The position numbers and the translations under genes were made by a program. Shown piece by piece: positions 43,754 through 54,858 of a stretch of 64,000 nucleotides of DNA. The notes below the pieces were generated by a model. That model did not search any database. It saw only the letters and a program-made list of their open reading frames with translations, and was not told the origin of the DNA. This DNA comes from Adiantum capillus-veneris. Lineage: Eukaryota > Streptophyta > Polypodiopsida > Polypodiales > Pteridaceae. The stretch's first letter is position 1. Every line of letters starts with the position of its first letter. The stretch is taken from positions 133,894,420-133,958,419 of the forward strand of contig CM043964.1 in the NCBI GenBank assembly GCA_014529385.2. The letters are read 5' to 3'.

Positions 43754-44389
43754 TCACACCCCAGCCACTGTGAGACCCATCTTCTCAACGCATGAGTGTG
43801 TTATGACGCATATTTGGGCTCCGCCATCCACATAACCTTGTCCCAAATTTTTCATTTTATGCCACACATCTACTATTGGACAAATGTCTGGTAGCTCGTC
43901 CATTGCCAACACCTTCACTGAACCTCTCTCTGGCTCCTTCTCCATTGGGTTAACCATCCTCTTCCACTGTCGCTTTAGCTTAGGCACCATCTCTATAAGC
44001 TGCCCAAAAGTAACATCTGCCTTCCTGCTCATCAGATCCTCCTTCAAGTCATAGCTTAATTGCCCATCCCCTAGTGGAAAATCTGAAACATGAAACTTTC
44101 GACGAGCTCTCCTTTTCCTCTTGGCCTTGACATCCTCGCCTTCATGGCTCTTTCCTTTCTTCTTACTAGGACCTGGGGCACTTCTTCCTTCCTTATCCTC
44201 TGTGGTCCTCTTCCCAATAGGCATCACTAATGTATCCTCTAGCTTTGATGCCTTCTCCAAGGTGACTACACTTAGCACTTTTGTCTTTCCCTTTTCCTCC
44301 TGGGTTAATCCGCTGGTTCCTTCATCTCCCTTAATTTCTATGCCATAATCATTTGACCTAGTTAGCACCTGTCTTGGCAATGGATACAT
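43754..44389 (-). pseudogene. Family B protease N-terminal part and linker
   Basis: The frame carries a Lys/Arg-rich linker (KKKGKSHEGEDVKAKRKRRA) and the aspartic protease motif YVDGGAQICVITHSCVEKMG at the end, with Gly for the usual Ser or Thr. It stops at a TGA (43,754-43,756) and resumes in the same frame at the pol ORF, so one nonsense change (consistent with CGA to TGA) splits protease. It overlaps the end of gag by 28 bases and lies in the -1 frame relative to gag, so a -1 ribosomal frameshift could have produced Gag-Pol. Confidence 0.75.
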
Positions 44390-45321
44390 GTCTCCCCCAT
44401 CCTTGGTGGCTTATCACATTGCGGGCTGATGTGACCCAACTCTCCACAATTATAACATGTGGGCGTCTGCCTCCAAAACCTACCATTGCTTTGTCCAACA
44501 CCATTCCTAGGCCTTTCTTCACCTCCTGGCTGATTTGCAAACCGCCCTCGACCCCGATTATTTCCCACTTGACCTAGCATGTTTAGGCTGAGATTCTTCA
44601 TCAAATCAACCACTTGCCTCATGTCTTGCCTTAGGCCATCATCTTGCACTGCTGTAGTGACCACTGCTGGCATAACCTGAGTAGTAACAGGAACCACTGG
44701 TTCATGATGAACCCCTGACATGCGCCCTTGTAAAGACTCTATAGGCTGAAATTCAGACCTCATTGGTAAAGACTCCACCCCTAGCTGGCTCATTTTCCTC
44801 AGCTTCCACTCTTTGTTCCTTGCTACCTCTAGTGCATCCTCATATGTCCTAGGCTTCTTTAGCTCCACTCTCCAACGTATATTCTCCCAAAGACCAGCCA
44901 AGAACCTGTCCTTCTTCATCATGTCAGGCGGGGGTACCTGTGGTGCTAAGGCCTTGCACATTCGCTCCCATGCCAATGAAAACTTACGTATGTACGCATC
45001 TACTGGCTCACCTTCCTTTTGTACCAAAGCCTGTACATCTTGCCACACTTTGTCAGGATCTTCTATCTTCACAAACTCCACTTCCAACCCATGTCGTAGA
45101 TTGTCCCAACTCAACCTTACAGGTGGATCAGCCACACGCAACTCCTCTTCAAATGCTTTAGACCAAACTCGTGCATCACTCTTCAAACAAATTTGGAGAA
45201 GGCGTAACATTTGCGTAGGGTCATGAATCTGGTTGCTAATGCAGGCAACCTCCATCTTTTCCAGAAAGTCCTCCACATCTTCATCACTTCTTCCATGAAA
45301 CTCCGGATAAGAGAAAGCCAT
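44362..45321 (-). CDS. Family B gag
   Basis: The 319-codon frame starts MAFSYPEFHGRSDEDVEDFL. It has the capsid-like retrotransposon gag region (MLRLLQICLKSDARVWSKAF to EGEPVDAYIRKFSLAWERM, residues 40-135) and ends in a CCHC knuckle, CYNCGELGHISPQC, near residue 290. A CIHCQDRC follows at the end. Gag packages element RNA in cytoplasmic particles. The frame is fully open. Pol follows in the -1 frame. The start is supported by the leader and by the complete N-terminal domain. Confidence 0.85.
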   Translation of the reverse strand: MAFSYPEFHGRSDEDVEDFLEKMEVACISNQIHDPTQMLRLLQICLKSDARVWSKAFEEELRVADPPVRLSWDNLRHGLEVEFVKIEDPDKVWQDVQALVQKEGEPVDAYIRKFSLAWERMCKALAPQVPPPDMMKKDRFLAGLWENIRWRVELKKPRTYEDALEVARNKEWKLRKMSQLGVESLPMRSEFQPIESLQGRMSGVHHEPVVPVTTQVMPAVVTTAVQDDGLRQDMRQVVDLMKNLSLNMLGQVGNNRGRGRFANQPGGEERPRNGVGQSNGRFWRQTPTCYNCGELGHISPQCDKPPRMGETCIHCQDRC

Positions 45322-45549
45322 GGCTAGAGAACCCCTTCAAACACACGTGCAAGAACCCAAAACTTTTCACTACCCAATCCCCAGAAACTTCAATGGAGCT
45401 CGAGAACAAACACATGCACATCAAATGAGTTTTCATAGTTGATCATCGGAATTACAACAGGCAAAGGACATTCCAGGATCTCTCTCAATCTTCTTGGCCC
45501 AAACATAAAGACTATGCGCTGCTGGAAAAAGATCTTCCTGGACACATGA
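45322..45549 (-). other. Family B leader, gag-proximal part
   Basis: No gene is present. It is continuous in origin with 51,795-52,510; family C separates the two halves. The ACATT at 45,550-45,554 is one copy of the family C target duplication. Confidence 0.7.
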
Positions 45550-45554
45550 ACATT

Positions 45555-46708
45555 TGTAATAGGACTAGTCTTTGAAGTTCTTAAAGTCGAAAAGAATGTA
45601 GCAGGGCATATCTTTCGTTAGTACGATTTGAAAGATTGTTGAATAGTCTATTAAATAGAGCTTATACGAATGAGTTGAGATATTAAGAGAGAACATATAT
45701 TCTTTTTTTTTTTTAAAAATAATACACTAAAGATGGATTTAATAAAGATTAATGAATAACAGATAGTCTGTCTATGAAGAGTAAAATTGAGATTTTTATT
45801 AATATCAATGTTTTATATTTATGTGTTTTAGCTTAAAATGCATGGGTAGGCTTAAAATAAGTTGTAAAAGTAGTGGAGACCCAAAAATAGAGGTTTTATG
45901 AGTCGCGACCTAAAAGTTGCGTTTTTAGCCAAACAGAGACGTTTTTTGCAATTCTGTCCGCGTTGCCTTGTAGACCAGACTTATTCCCGTCGTTTTGAGT
46001 ACCTGGATCGCTCTGTTCTGAGTTTGTTTGTAAAAGTTATGATGAAAACAAACAGAAGGCCGCAGTAGTGTAGTTTACACAGGGATAGACAGACATACAA
46101 CATCATACAGTTCTCCCTACTATCAACCAAGAAGTGGATTGTTTCTTCACGGTAGAGTATGGAAATTGAGATTATGAAGGTATAGAATTATGTTTTTTAA
46201 ACTTTGATTATCATGTTGAATTGGTTGCACAAGTATGTTCTTTTGGCTATTTTGTAGGCGATGCAGAAATCAGTTTGTGAAACAGGATCTGTGCAAAGTG
46301 TCACGATAAAAATCTAACCTTTACGGATCGCTTAGCGATCACGTTCTTATATTATTCTCGCAGGTATACTTGGTGCAAAAATCCTGCAGGCTTTTCGAGG
46401 AAAAGAAGGATAAAAGCACGACGGGTGCTGCGTTTAAGAATCATTCACCATTCTCTCTTCTGCGAGTGCGAGTGCGAGTGCGAGTGCGAGTGCGAGTGAG
46501 AGTGAGAGTGAGAGTGCGAGTGCGAGTGCGAGTGAGACGCTGCATGCAAGCGAATTGAAGCTCGGGGGTGGTCGGGAGGTTCGAGCTCCGTACAACGGAG
46601 TGCGCCCATATATATATTCAATTGCTCCTCTGTTGTATCAAACACTATCAATACAAAGATTTCTTCCTCTGTTTTGCTGTCTATCTCTATTATTCGGTTC
46701 CCGTGACA
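45555..46708 (+). repeat. Family C 5' LTR
   Basis: Starts TGTAATAGGACTAGTC and ends CCCGTGACA. It contains a (GAGTGC)n/(GAGTGA)n hexanucleotide run at 46,462-46,534 and a TATATATATTC segment near 46,609 that could be the TATA box. Length 1,154 bp. Confidence 0.95.
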
Positions 46709-46710
46709 AT

Positions 46711-46722
46711 TGGTATCAGAGC
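46711..46722 (+). promoter_or_regulatory. Family C primer binding site
   Basis: TGGTATCAGAGC, exact for initiator tRNA-Met, two bases after the LTR end. Confidence 0.95.
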
Positions 46723-46740
46723 AAGCGGTTGACTCTGGAC

Positions 46741-47220
46741 ATGGAAGGATACGAGAGGAGGATGAAGGAGCAAGAAGACCTAATTCGGCGACTATGAGAA
46801 GATCTGAAAATTGCAAATCAGGAGTGTGTTGAGGCTCTGCGGGGCAAAGTAGCACGAGAGCTTGATATCTATGTAGACCTTGATGGCCAACATGAAGGTG
46901 AAAACCATACTAATCCACCTGGAAACAATAATCATCGTGGTGGCACTAGGGTACCGCCAAAAGAAACGATGACGATATGGGAGAAGCGACAACCAAATCA
47001 TTCTTAACGAAGGCTAAGCTTAAAGAGTTTGATGGCATAAGAAAGATATGCGAAGATTTAGAAGCGTGGATTGAAGAACTCAAAGATTTGGATTATACTT
47101 TCAATATCGAGAACACGACCACGAGACTTTCGAATGCTCGAGCAAGGTGACCGATAAGACAATACGTACCAAGATGGCTCAATTGGAGACTTTTGGCGAT
47201 GCGTACGATAAAGGTAAGTC
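46741..47220 (+). pseudogene. Family C gag remnant
   Basis: The frame opens MEGYERRMKEQEDLIRRL and stops after 18 codons. Pieces such as FLTKAKLKEFDGIRKICEDL and EAWIEELKDLDY follow in another frame, and NARAR then ends it. Much of gag and any zinc knuckle is absent, so at least one internal deletion has occurred. Confidence 0.6.
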
Positions 47221-47830
47221 ATCTACCCCTTCTTTGTGATGTTTTATGTCTTTGATACGTCCTTTGAAAGCTTCTGTGAGATCGAATTTATGCATAGAAG
47301 TTGAGATTAAAATTTGAATTTCTTAATTGATTTGGATAGTATTCATTGCTTCTTATCGTCTAAATTGATTGAGAAATTAAACTTGAAATTAAATCGAGAA
47401 GTTAAAAGACTTGTGGACTTAACTAGTGGTAATAATAGTTTCACGAAAGAGTTAGTAGAAAATTTGTTTTTTTTTCTGTGAAGAGTCAAAATCATAAAGG
47501 TGATTTCTATAACATAAACATTGATATGCATGATGTTATCATTGGTATCAATTAGATCATTGAAAATCATGTTTGATTGATTGTTAAGAAAGAAAAATAT
47601 ATCTTTAATCATTTGATGATGATAAGTCACACTCTTTGTGGAAAGAAAGAGAAAGAGATTCTAAATCTAGTTTTGGCAATGGAATTGATAAGGTGACTTA
47701 GATAAGAGTGTGAGACGTTGCTTGTGTTTTCTTGTGTGAGACGTTGCTTGTGTTTGCTAATGAGATTAAAGAAGAATCTGGGGATAAACATAAAGAGACA
47801 AATCGAGAATTTATAGAGGATCTCTTACAT
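47221..47830 (+). pseudogene. Family C decayed region between gag and RT
   Basis: No recognisable protease was found. The stretch is AT-rich with short frames, and has a direct duplication of a GTGAGACGTTGCTTGTGTTT phrase at 47,710 and 47,735. Confidence 0.5.
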
Positions 47831-48662
47831 GAAGTTAAGGATGTGTTCCGGACGATCTTCCTGGTATACCTCCGCCTAGAGCGGTAGACCATGCCATAGA
47901 TCTATATCCAGGAGCGACACCTTATTCCAGATCTCCATACAGGTTCAATATTGATGAGCTTAAAGAGCTCAAGATACAACTTGATGATCTTTTGAAAAAG
48001 GGTTTCATTAAACCTAGTGTATCTCCTTGGGGTAGTCCTGTGTTATTCCAAAAGAAAAAGGATGGTACATATAGGTTATGCATCGACTATAGGGGATTAA
48101 ACAAAAAGACCATTAAGAACAAATATCCTCTTCCTCACATAGATGAATTGATTAGTCATTTGAGTGGTGCCACAATATTTTCAAAGGTTGATCTTCGTTC
48201 TGGCTACCATTAAATCCGCATTAAGGTCGAGGACATTCCAAAGATTTCTTTTCGTACACGTTATGAACATTATGAATTTAGAGTTCTTGCTTTTGGTTTG
48301 ACTAATGCACCAACAACTTTCATGTGCTTAATGAATAATATTTTTCACCCGTATCTTGATGACTTCATTCTGGTATTCTTGGATAATATTTTTGTGTATT
48401 CTACGAATAAAGAAGATAATGCATTGCACTTAAAGAAAACATTTGAGGTTTGCGTGAACATAAATTGTATGCCAAAGCAAGTAAGTATTCTTTTGCAAAG
48501 GATCAGATTGTGTATTTGGGAAGAGTGATTTCTAAAGAGGGGATTCACATTGATCTTGATAAAGTGAAGACTATGTTAGTAAGAGATGTAAGAAGCTTTA
48601 TGGGTCTAGCACAATATGAGAGAGCACACATTAAAGATTTCTCTAAGATAGCAAGTCTTTGA
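47831..48662 (+). pseudogene. Family C reverse transcriptase, catalytic motif altered
   Basis: The frame reads [40 protein letters not shown] and [11 protein letters not shown], then a stop, then FGLTNAPTTFMCLMNNIF. The position of the catalytic YxDD reads VFLDNIFVYS: Phe for Tyr and Asn for the second metal-binding Asp. Stops and a frameshift at about 48,465 break the thumb region (YLGRVISKEGIHIDLDKV). This copy cannot make active RT. Confidence 0.85.
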
Positions 48663-49140
48663 CCGAATTGACCAAGAAAGACAAGGGTTTTGTGTGGACT
48701 TCTAGCTGTGAGACTGCTTTTGAGACCTTGAAGGCTAAAATAGCGGAAAATTATGTTTTAAAAGTTCCTGAGATGGGCAAACCATTTGTTGTGTCCTGTG
48801 ACTCTAGTGGTTAACAATTAGGTTGTGTTTTGACACAAGAAGGAAGAGTGGTTGCATATGAGTTTAGGAAATTAAGACGACATAAATTGAACCATGCAAC
48901 ACATGATCTAGAATTACTTGCTGTTGTTCATGCATTGAAGCATGGCGTCATCTCTTGCTTGGTGTAAAATTTGAATTACGTACTGATCATCAAAACTTGA
49001 AGTATATTTTCACTTAGCCATTGTTAAATAACAGACAAAGAAGATGGATTGAATTGCTGGCTGAGTATGACTTTGATTTGAAGTATTTGTGTGAAAAAGA
49101 AAATAAAGTTGCAGATGCATTGAGTCGTACGTCCATGGGT
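48663..49140 (+). pseudogene. Family C RNase H remnant
   Basis: Pieces read FVVSCDSSG, a stop, [20 protein letters not shown] and [15 protein letters not shown], then RQRRWIELLAEYDFDLKYLC and KVADALSRTS. All conserved parts of gypsy RNase H are present but in several frames and with stops. Confidence 0.75.
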
Positions 49141-50212
49141 AATTTGTTGACTGTTGTGCGATCCAATTTGATTGATGATATGCATGCTGAAGTTGAAAAT
49201 GATTCTTTTATATGCCTATTTTGAAATTCTTGCGTGAGAATATTGGTGAGAGGTATGAGAACAGATATCACTTGTATAAGGAAAATCTGTATTATTATGA
49301 CCGCTTGTGTATTCCTACAAATTCTGCTTTTAAGAGTCAAATTTGCATGAGTGTCATAATTCAACTTTTTCTGGTCATCCTGGATTGAATAAGGCACATG
49401 AAAAGATTAAAAGTTCATTCTTTTTCCGCGTATGAAATTGGATGTTAAGAATTATGTGCGTGAATCCTTTCAATGTCAACAAGTTAAGATTGAACATAAG
49501 AGGATACTTGGTGATCTTCAACCCTTAGACATTCCTTTACAGAAGTGGGAGTGTATATCCATGGACTTTATCATTAGACTTCCTACTACTCGTGGAGGGT
49601 ATGATTCGATCTTTCTGGTGGTAGATAGACTCACAACACAAGCTCACTTCTTTCCTGTAAAAATAACTTATACTGCATTGACCATTGTATACTTGTTTAT
49701 GAAAGAGATATTTCGTTTGCATGGCATGCCCAAGAGCATAGTGTCTAACAGAGATTCTAAGTTCACTTCTCATTTCTAGAGAGCGACTTTTGACTCTATA
49801 GGTACCCAGTTACGCATGTCTACTGCTTTTCATCCTCAAAAAGATGGGAAACGGAGAGAGAGAGAGAGTGAATCGTATTCTAGAAGATATGTTACAAATG
49901 TATGTCAATGAAAACCAATCTAATTGGAATGAATATCTGCCTTTGGTGGTTGAATTTGCATATAACAGTTCATATCATTCATCTATTAGGATGACTCCGT
50001 TTGAGACAATGTATGGCTATAACTATCCTACACCTATTCATTTTCTTAATTCGAGGAATAAGGTAGAACTGTCACGTGAGATGCTTGAGAAAATGGATAG
50101 CGAGTTGGCCAAAATCAGGGGGAATATTAGAGAATCTCAAAAGAGACATAAACTGTATTATGACAAGAAACATCGTGTTGTGGAGTATGAAACTGGTGAT
50201 ATGGTTTTTTAA
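49141..50212 (+). pseudogene. Family C integrase
   Basis: A decayed zinc region (ESFQCQQVK) precedes the core: WECISMDFIIRLP (first Asp), IVSNRDSKFTSHF (second Asp), a stop, then an altered HPQKDGKRRERE segment where the Glu-containing HPQTDGQTE is expected. A TPFETMYGYNYPTPIHF motif and the basic C-terminal part KRHKLYYDKKHRVVEYETGD follow. Stops at about 49,777 and 50,210 break it. Confidence 0.8.
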
Positions 50213-50640
50213 AGGTTATTCCTGAGAAGTCTCGTTTGATTCTTGGAAATGATAGAAGATTGTCTCCACGATTTGTTGGTCCATTTAAAATTTTGAAGCG
50301 CATTGGTTCATTAGGTTACAAATTGGAATTGCCTTCTCATGTTAAAGTGCATCATGTATTCTATGTGAGTTTATTGAAAAAGTATGTTCCTAATGTGCAT
50401 CATGTTTTAGAGGACAACTCTAAGTTGAAAGATGACGGACCATTGACTATAGAACCAGACTTAGTACTAGATAGGCGTTTAAACATCTGAGAAATAGAGA
50501 CATTGTGGAAGTTTTGGTTAAGTGGCAGACTATCCAGTAGAGGATGCATCATGGATTGATCTTAGTGTTTTGCAAACAGAATTTTCTTCTCTTTAGACCA
50601 ACTCTGAGGACAGAGTTAATTTTGATAAGGGGGAGAATGT
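50213..50640 (+). pseudogene. Family C integrase C-terminus, chromodomain-like tail and polypurine tract
   Basis: The frame reads RRLSPRFVGPFKILKRIGSL, HVKVHHVFYVSLLKKYVPN and PDLVLDRRL. The GPF-Y motif (FVGPFKILKRIG) is typical of chromoviruses. After a frameshift the text corresponds to RNRDIVEVLVKWQ, the start of a chromodomain, which targets integration to marked chromatin. A GATAAGGGGGAGAA polypurine tract (50,624-50,637) abuts the 3' LTR. Confidence 0.8.
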
Positions 50641-51789
50641 AATAGGACTAGTCTTTGAAGTTCTTAAATCGTAAAGAATGTAGCAGGGCAGTTCGTTCGT
50701 TAGTACGATTGAAAGATTGTTGAATAGTCTATTAAATAGAGCTTATACGAATGAGTTGAGATATTAAGAGAGAACATATATTCTTTTTTTTAAAAAAAAA
50801 TAATACACTAAAGATGGATTTAATAAAGATTAATGAATAACAGATAGTCTGTCTATGAAGAGTAAAATTGAGATTTTTATTAATATCAATGTTTTATATT
50901 TATGTGTTTTAGCTTAAAATGCATGGGTAGGCTTAAAATAAGTTGTAAGAGTAGTGGAGACCCAAAAATAGAGGTTTTATGAGTCGCGACCTAAAAGTTG
51001 CGTTTTTAGCCAAACAGAGACGTTTTTTACAATTCTGTCCGCGCTGCCTTGTAGACCAGACTTATTCCCGTCGTTTTGAGTACCTGGATCGCTCTATTCT
51101 GAGTTTGTTTGTAAAAGTTATGATGAAAACAAACAGAAGGCCGCAGTAGTGTAGTTTACACAGGGATAGACAGACATACAACATCATACAGTTCTCCCTA
51201 CTATCAACCAAGAAGTGGATTGTTTCTTCACGGTAGAGTATGGAAATTGAGATTATGAAGGTATAGAATTATGTTTTTTTAACTTTGATTATCATGTTGA
51301 ATTGGTTGCACAAGTATGTTCTTTTGGCTATTTTGTAGGCGATGCAGAAATCAGTTTGTGAAACAGGATCTGTGCAAAGTGTCACGATAAAAATCTAACC
51401 TTTACGGATCGCTTAGCGATCACGTTCTTATATTATTCTCGCAGGTATACTTGGTGCAAAAATCCTGCAGGCTTTTCGAGGAAAAGAAGGATAAAAGCAC
51501 GACGGGTGCTGCGTTTAAGAATCATTCACCATTCTCTCTTCTGCGAGTGCGAGTGCGAGTGCGAGTGCGAGTGAGAGTGAGAGTGAGAGTGCGAGTGCGA
51601 GTGCGAGTGCGAGTGAGACGCTGCATGCAAGCGAATTGAAGCTCGGGGGTGGTCGGGAGGTTCGAGCTCCGTACAACGGAGTGCGCCCATATATATATTC
51701 AATTGCTCCTCTGTTGTATCAAACACTATCAATACAAAGATTTCTTCCTCTGTTTTGCTGTCTATCTCTATTATTCGGTTCCCGTGACA
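50638..51789 (+). repeat. Family C 3' LTR
   Basis: 1,152 bp, starts TGTAATAGGACTAGTC and ends CCCGTGACA. It is nearly identical to the 5' LTR, with differences near 50,670-50,730 and a different arrangement of the GAGTGC/GAGTGA hexamers (51,543-51,616). Confidence 0.95.
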
Positions 51790-51794
51790 ACATT

Positions 51795-52510
51795 AATCTG
51801 AATTCTTTGAGTTAAATGAAAAGGAGTGAACTGAGGGCCATTTTGATCATCCATTAAAGCCAACCATGAAGCTCCCAAGAAGGCACACCTGACTCAACCT
51901 CTGATTTTGCCAGAATTTCAGCAGCATAACAGCATAAATGGCTCAAAATACCAAAAAACCAGCCATCATAACTTGGGAAAATTTCAACAGAGTTTCCCCA
52001 GAAGTAAAGCAATGAGAACCCAAAATATAGACTGTATCTGTATGCATAAACTGCCAACAATAGAACCGAATCACCGAAAGGATCTCCACATTTGAGAATC
52101 CCCCAGCTCAATAAAAACCTCACGCTATCGACCCTCACACGAAGGATAATGCAAATCGCATATAGTCAAGTCTCAGAAATGACTATCTTCCAGACCAAGT
52201 CTCAGAAATGGCTGGGACTGCCAAATACAATCAAGTATGGCTCCACAAATGCGTACAATGGCAGTTTCCACAAGTAACGTACAATCCAGCATACAATGCG
52301 CTCAAATACGCGCCAAGTGATGCATTCCCACAACAACTGCAACTGCAAGTGACATCACTGCTAGTATATCACTGTACTCCAGCTACCTGTACCTATGTGA
52401 ATCACTTGTACCTGTACCTGTACCTGTGCCTGTCCCTGTAACCTGTAACCTGTAACCTGTAATCCCGAAGCTCGAAGCTCGAAGCTCGAAGCAGAAGGTA
52501 CTCGAAGAAG
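51795..52510 (-). other. Family B leader, primer-site-proximal part
   Basis: No gene. The minus-strand leader has short tandem repeats: the 6-bp CCTGTA/ACCTGT series at 52,384-52,462 and the 8-bp AAGCTCGA series at 52,467-52,491. Confidence 0.65.
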
Positions 52511-52530
52511 ATCCTCCGTGGGGGCGCCAA
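52511..52530 (-). promoter_or_regulatory. Family B primer binding site
   Basis: On the minus strand TTGGCGCCCCCACGGAGGAT begins a few bases inside the LTR end. TGGCGCC is the common start of plant gypsy primer sites that do not use tRNA-Met. Which tRNA pairs was not determined. Confidence 0.65.
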
Positions 52531-52535
52531 AAGAA

Positions 52536-53660
52536 TGTGAGCGGGATGAAAACACACACTGCGCCTCTATAACGACCCGACACACACTCTTGGGAAGATA
52601 CACACACACACTATGGGGCACCACTCGGCTTACACAACACACCTGGCCGAGACAGGGAACACACCTCTAGAGTGAGAGAAGAGAGACTATCCACTTGCCC
52701 ACTCCACACAGACACACACACACACACACACACCCAAAAAACTCAGCTCAAAAGAGGAGAATTTCTGATGTTTAGATACAAATGAGCTTGGGCCAACACC
52801 AATGGGGCAAACAGCTCACACAATATGGGTAAAAGATACCAGATACAATCACAAATTGGAGAAGAAGCTTCACTCACCGAAGAAGATTACACAGAAAAAT
52901 AGCAGAAAAAAAGTGAAGAATTTGGCAAAATGGACAGCGCCATCGCGTCCGGAACGGCCCAAAACCCCAGTCTACAATGTCAAAGTGCTCAAATCCGACC
53001 TCGGATGAGCAGTTTACGGCCAAAACAGGCTACAAAAATCCCAAAAACACACCTGCGGATGTTCCTCCTCTCTTCTCCACGTTTTTTCTGGTCTTCTCTC
53101 TGTTTTTTCAGTTCCCACACTTAGCTTTATTAATTGGGCACCCTTGGCCTTTTAGATGACCTCAAACGGACCCCGAACAGGCCAAAAACTGACCTCGCAG
53201 TGCATAGTTCTCACCTTTTTGCATCATTCGCACACCTGGCACTCAGTTTTTTTCTAATAATGCATCTCGCCACCACGTGAAGTGGCCCCAAAAAGTGTTC
53301 CTAATGATGACCTTTTTGCATAATTATCACAAGAAAACACGCACATTGTGTCCGTATTCATCCACATGCAAATATTGACCTCGTTCGCCCTCCTGACGCC
53401 ACTAGATGCCATTTGACGCACCTGCTGACCTCACGTCGTCGGCCCGCGGATAGCTTCCTCGAGAAGTTTTACGCGCTACCAACTCCTCCTTATTGTAGAA
53501 AAAACACACTAGTATTGGTAATAGTGAAAATCGATGAACTATGTACATGCTGTCCTACCTGTACACATGTGGGCCCCACGTAACCACCTGGCTAAGGAAA
53601 ATGGGCAATTCTTATTTGATGCACCATGCATGTGTATGTACATATGCGCAATCCCTTGCT
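52536..53660 (-). repeat. Family B 5' LTR (outer end uncertain)
   Basis: The inner edge is TGTGAGCGGG at 52,536, next to the primer site. The outer edge is set only by the return of family A chromodomain text at about 53,660. A (CA)n tract lies at about 52,713-52,733. No second copy is present in the window. Confidence 0.5.
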
Positions 53661-53664
53661 CCAA

Positions 53665-54335
53665 AAAACTCCTGACACCGCCTCTCAATAACTTGTCTTC
53701 ATGCGGAGAATGGACTTGGGTTGCAGCACCTCTTCTTGGTCCTCAATCTCTGATGGGTCTTCAATAGTTGGTTCTTGAGTTGGCTCTCCTTTGTAAGGCT
53801 TTAGTAGGCTCACATGGAAAGCATTGTGTATGAGCCATTGACTGGGAAACTTGAGCTGATAGGCCATCTCATTGATTGGTCTAAGAATCTGGAAGGGACC
53901 AGAGTACCTTTTTGCTAACTTAGCATAGTACTTTTGGTGTCCCATAGGATTCTTGCCCGTTGTGTGCCTTAATCGAGCCTTGAGAAATTTAAGCAAGACC
54001 CAATCATTTTGTTTAAAGGATTGAGCTCTTCTGTGCTTATTAGCAGCAATCTTTTGCCTTTGCTTTGAGATAGAGATAGCATTCTTAATCTTTTGGAAAG
54101 ATTCTTATGGGTCTCGGCTATACTCATTTGCAGTGAAGAACTTCCCATGTACCTTAAGTAGCAGGGGACTTTTGGATCATCCCTCAATTACCTCGAAAGG
54201 TGCTTTTTCCATGGAGGTATGTACAGTGTTATTGTAGGCATACTCCACTAAGGATAAGTACTTCTCCCATTGGGACCTTTGATCTACTTCTATGACATAA
54301 GCTTTTAGTAGATCAAGAATTCACTTTGGCTAGTT
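53665..54335 (-). pseudogene. Family A copy b integrase C-terminus and chromodomain start
   Basis: The frame reads [40 protein letters not shown] and [11 protein letters not shown], then [12 protein letters not shown], a stop, and ERRCQEFF, where a chromodomain begins (RGRRYQEFLVKW-like in relatives). The chromodomain is cut at about 53,665. An upstream stretch (54,187-53,969) is in a different frame. Confidence 0.7.
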
Positions 54336-54337
54336 AG

Positions 54338-54858
54338 TTATCTCACTTTGGCCATCCGATGCGGGTGATAGGTCGAAGAGAAATTTAGCCTTGTACCTAA
54401 ATTTTCAAAGAGACCCTTCCAAAAATTATTGGTCATTCTAGGATCTCTGTCCGACACTATGGACATTGGCAAGCTGTGGTACTTGAAGATTTGTGATATG
54501 AAGAGGGTTGCCATTTGATGGGCTTTGATAATCTTTTTGATAGGTATAAAATGAGCTTGTTTGCTGGACCTGTCTACTATCGTCCATTTCATGTATTCTC
54601 ATGGATAGACTTGGGCAAATTAAAGATAAAACCCATGGATATTCTCTCTCATAGTGAGTCAGGGATTGGCAAAGGTTGAAGCAAACCAGGTTGCTTGTCC
54701 CTATCAAACTTCGTCTTTCGGCATACCACACATTTGGAGACATACTCTTGTATGTTCGTTTTCATGGTAGGCCAATATAAGTAGGTTTCTATTCCTCTTA
54801 TGGTAGCATGAATCCCTCTATGCCCCACATAAGGAGGAGCATGAGATTCATACATCAC
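54338..54858 (-). pseudogene. Family A copy b integrase zinc module and core
   Basis: YVGHRGIHATIRGIETYLYW followed by KCVVCRKTKFDRDKQPG is the HHCC module. The core shows IVDRSSKQAHFIP (first Asp) and SIVSDRDPRMTNNFW (second Asp). The Glu-bearing SDGQSE segment is in another frame at about 54,350, so there is a frameshift. Confidence 0.75.

Larger units (their letters stand above)
45555..51789 (+). mobile_element. Family C Ty3/gypsy chromovirus with nearly identical LTRs and ACATT target duplication
   Basis: The element is complete in outline: LTR 45,555-46,708, tRNA-Met primer site 46,711-46,722, internal region, polypurine tract 50,624-50,637, LTR 50,638-51,789. ACATT flanks both sides (45,550-45,554 and 51,790-51,794). 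The LTRs differ only by a handful of substitutions and small indels. The internal frames are nevertheless heavily broken. Presence of an integrase C-terminus and a chromodomain-like tail indicates a chromovirus. It is inserted in the leader of family B in opposite orientation. Confidence 0.95.
41333..53660 (-). mobile_element. Family B Ty3/gypsy element, 3'-truncated and interrupted by family C
   Basis: Read on the minus strand the order is LTR (about 53,6xx-52,536), primer site (52,530-52,511), leader, gag, protease, RT, RNase H and a second RNase H. It ends after the second RNase H with no integrase or 3' LTR. Family C (45,555-51,789) sits in the leader. Two RNase H domains, the second of archaeal type, are a mark of the Tat/Ogre branch of plant gypsy elements; the assignment is by domain pattern only. 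Confidence 0.75.

Noticed and set aside
46711-46722. Possible tRNA gene because of the GGTATCAGAGC sequence
   Set aside because: It is a retroelement primer site next to an LTR; no cloverleaf surrounds it. The same holds for 13,393, 11,932 and 61,445.
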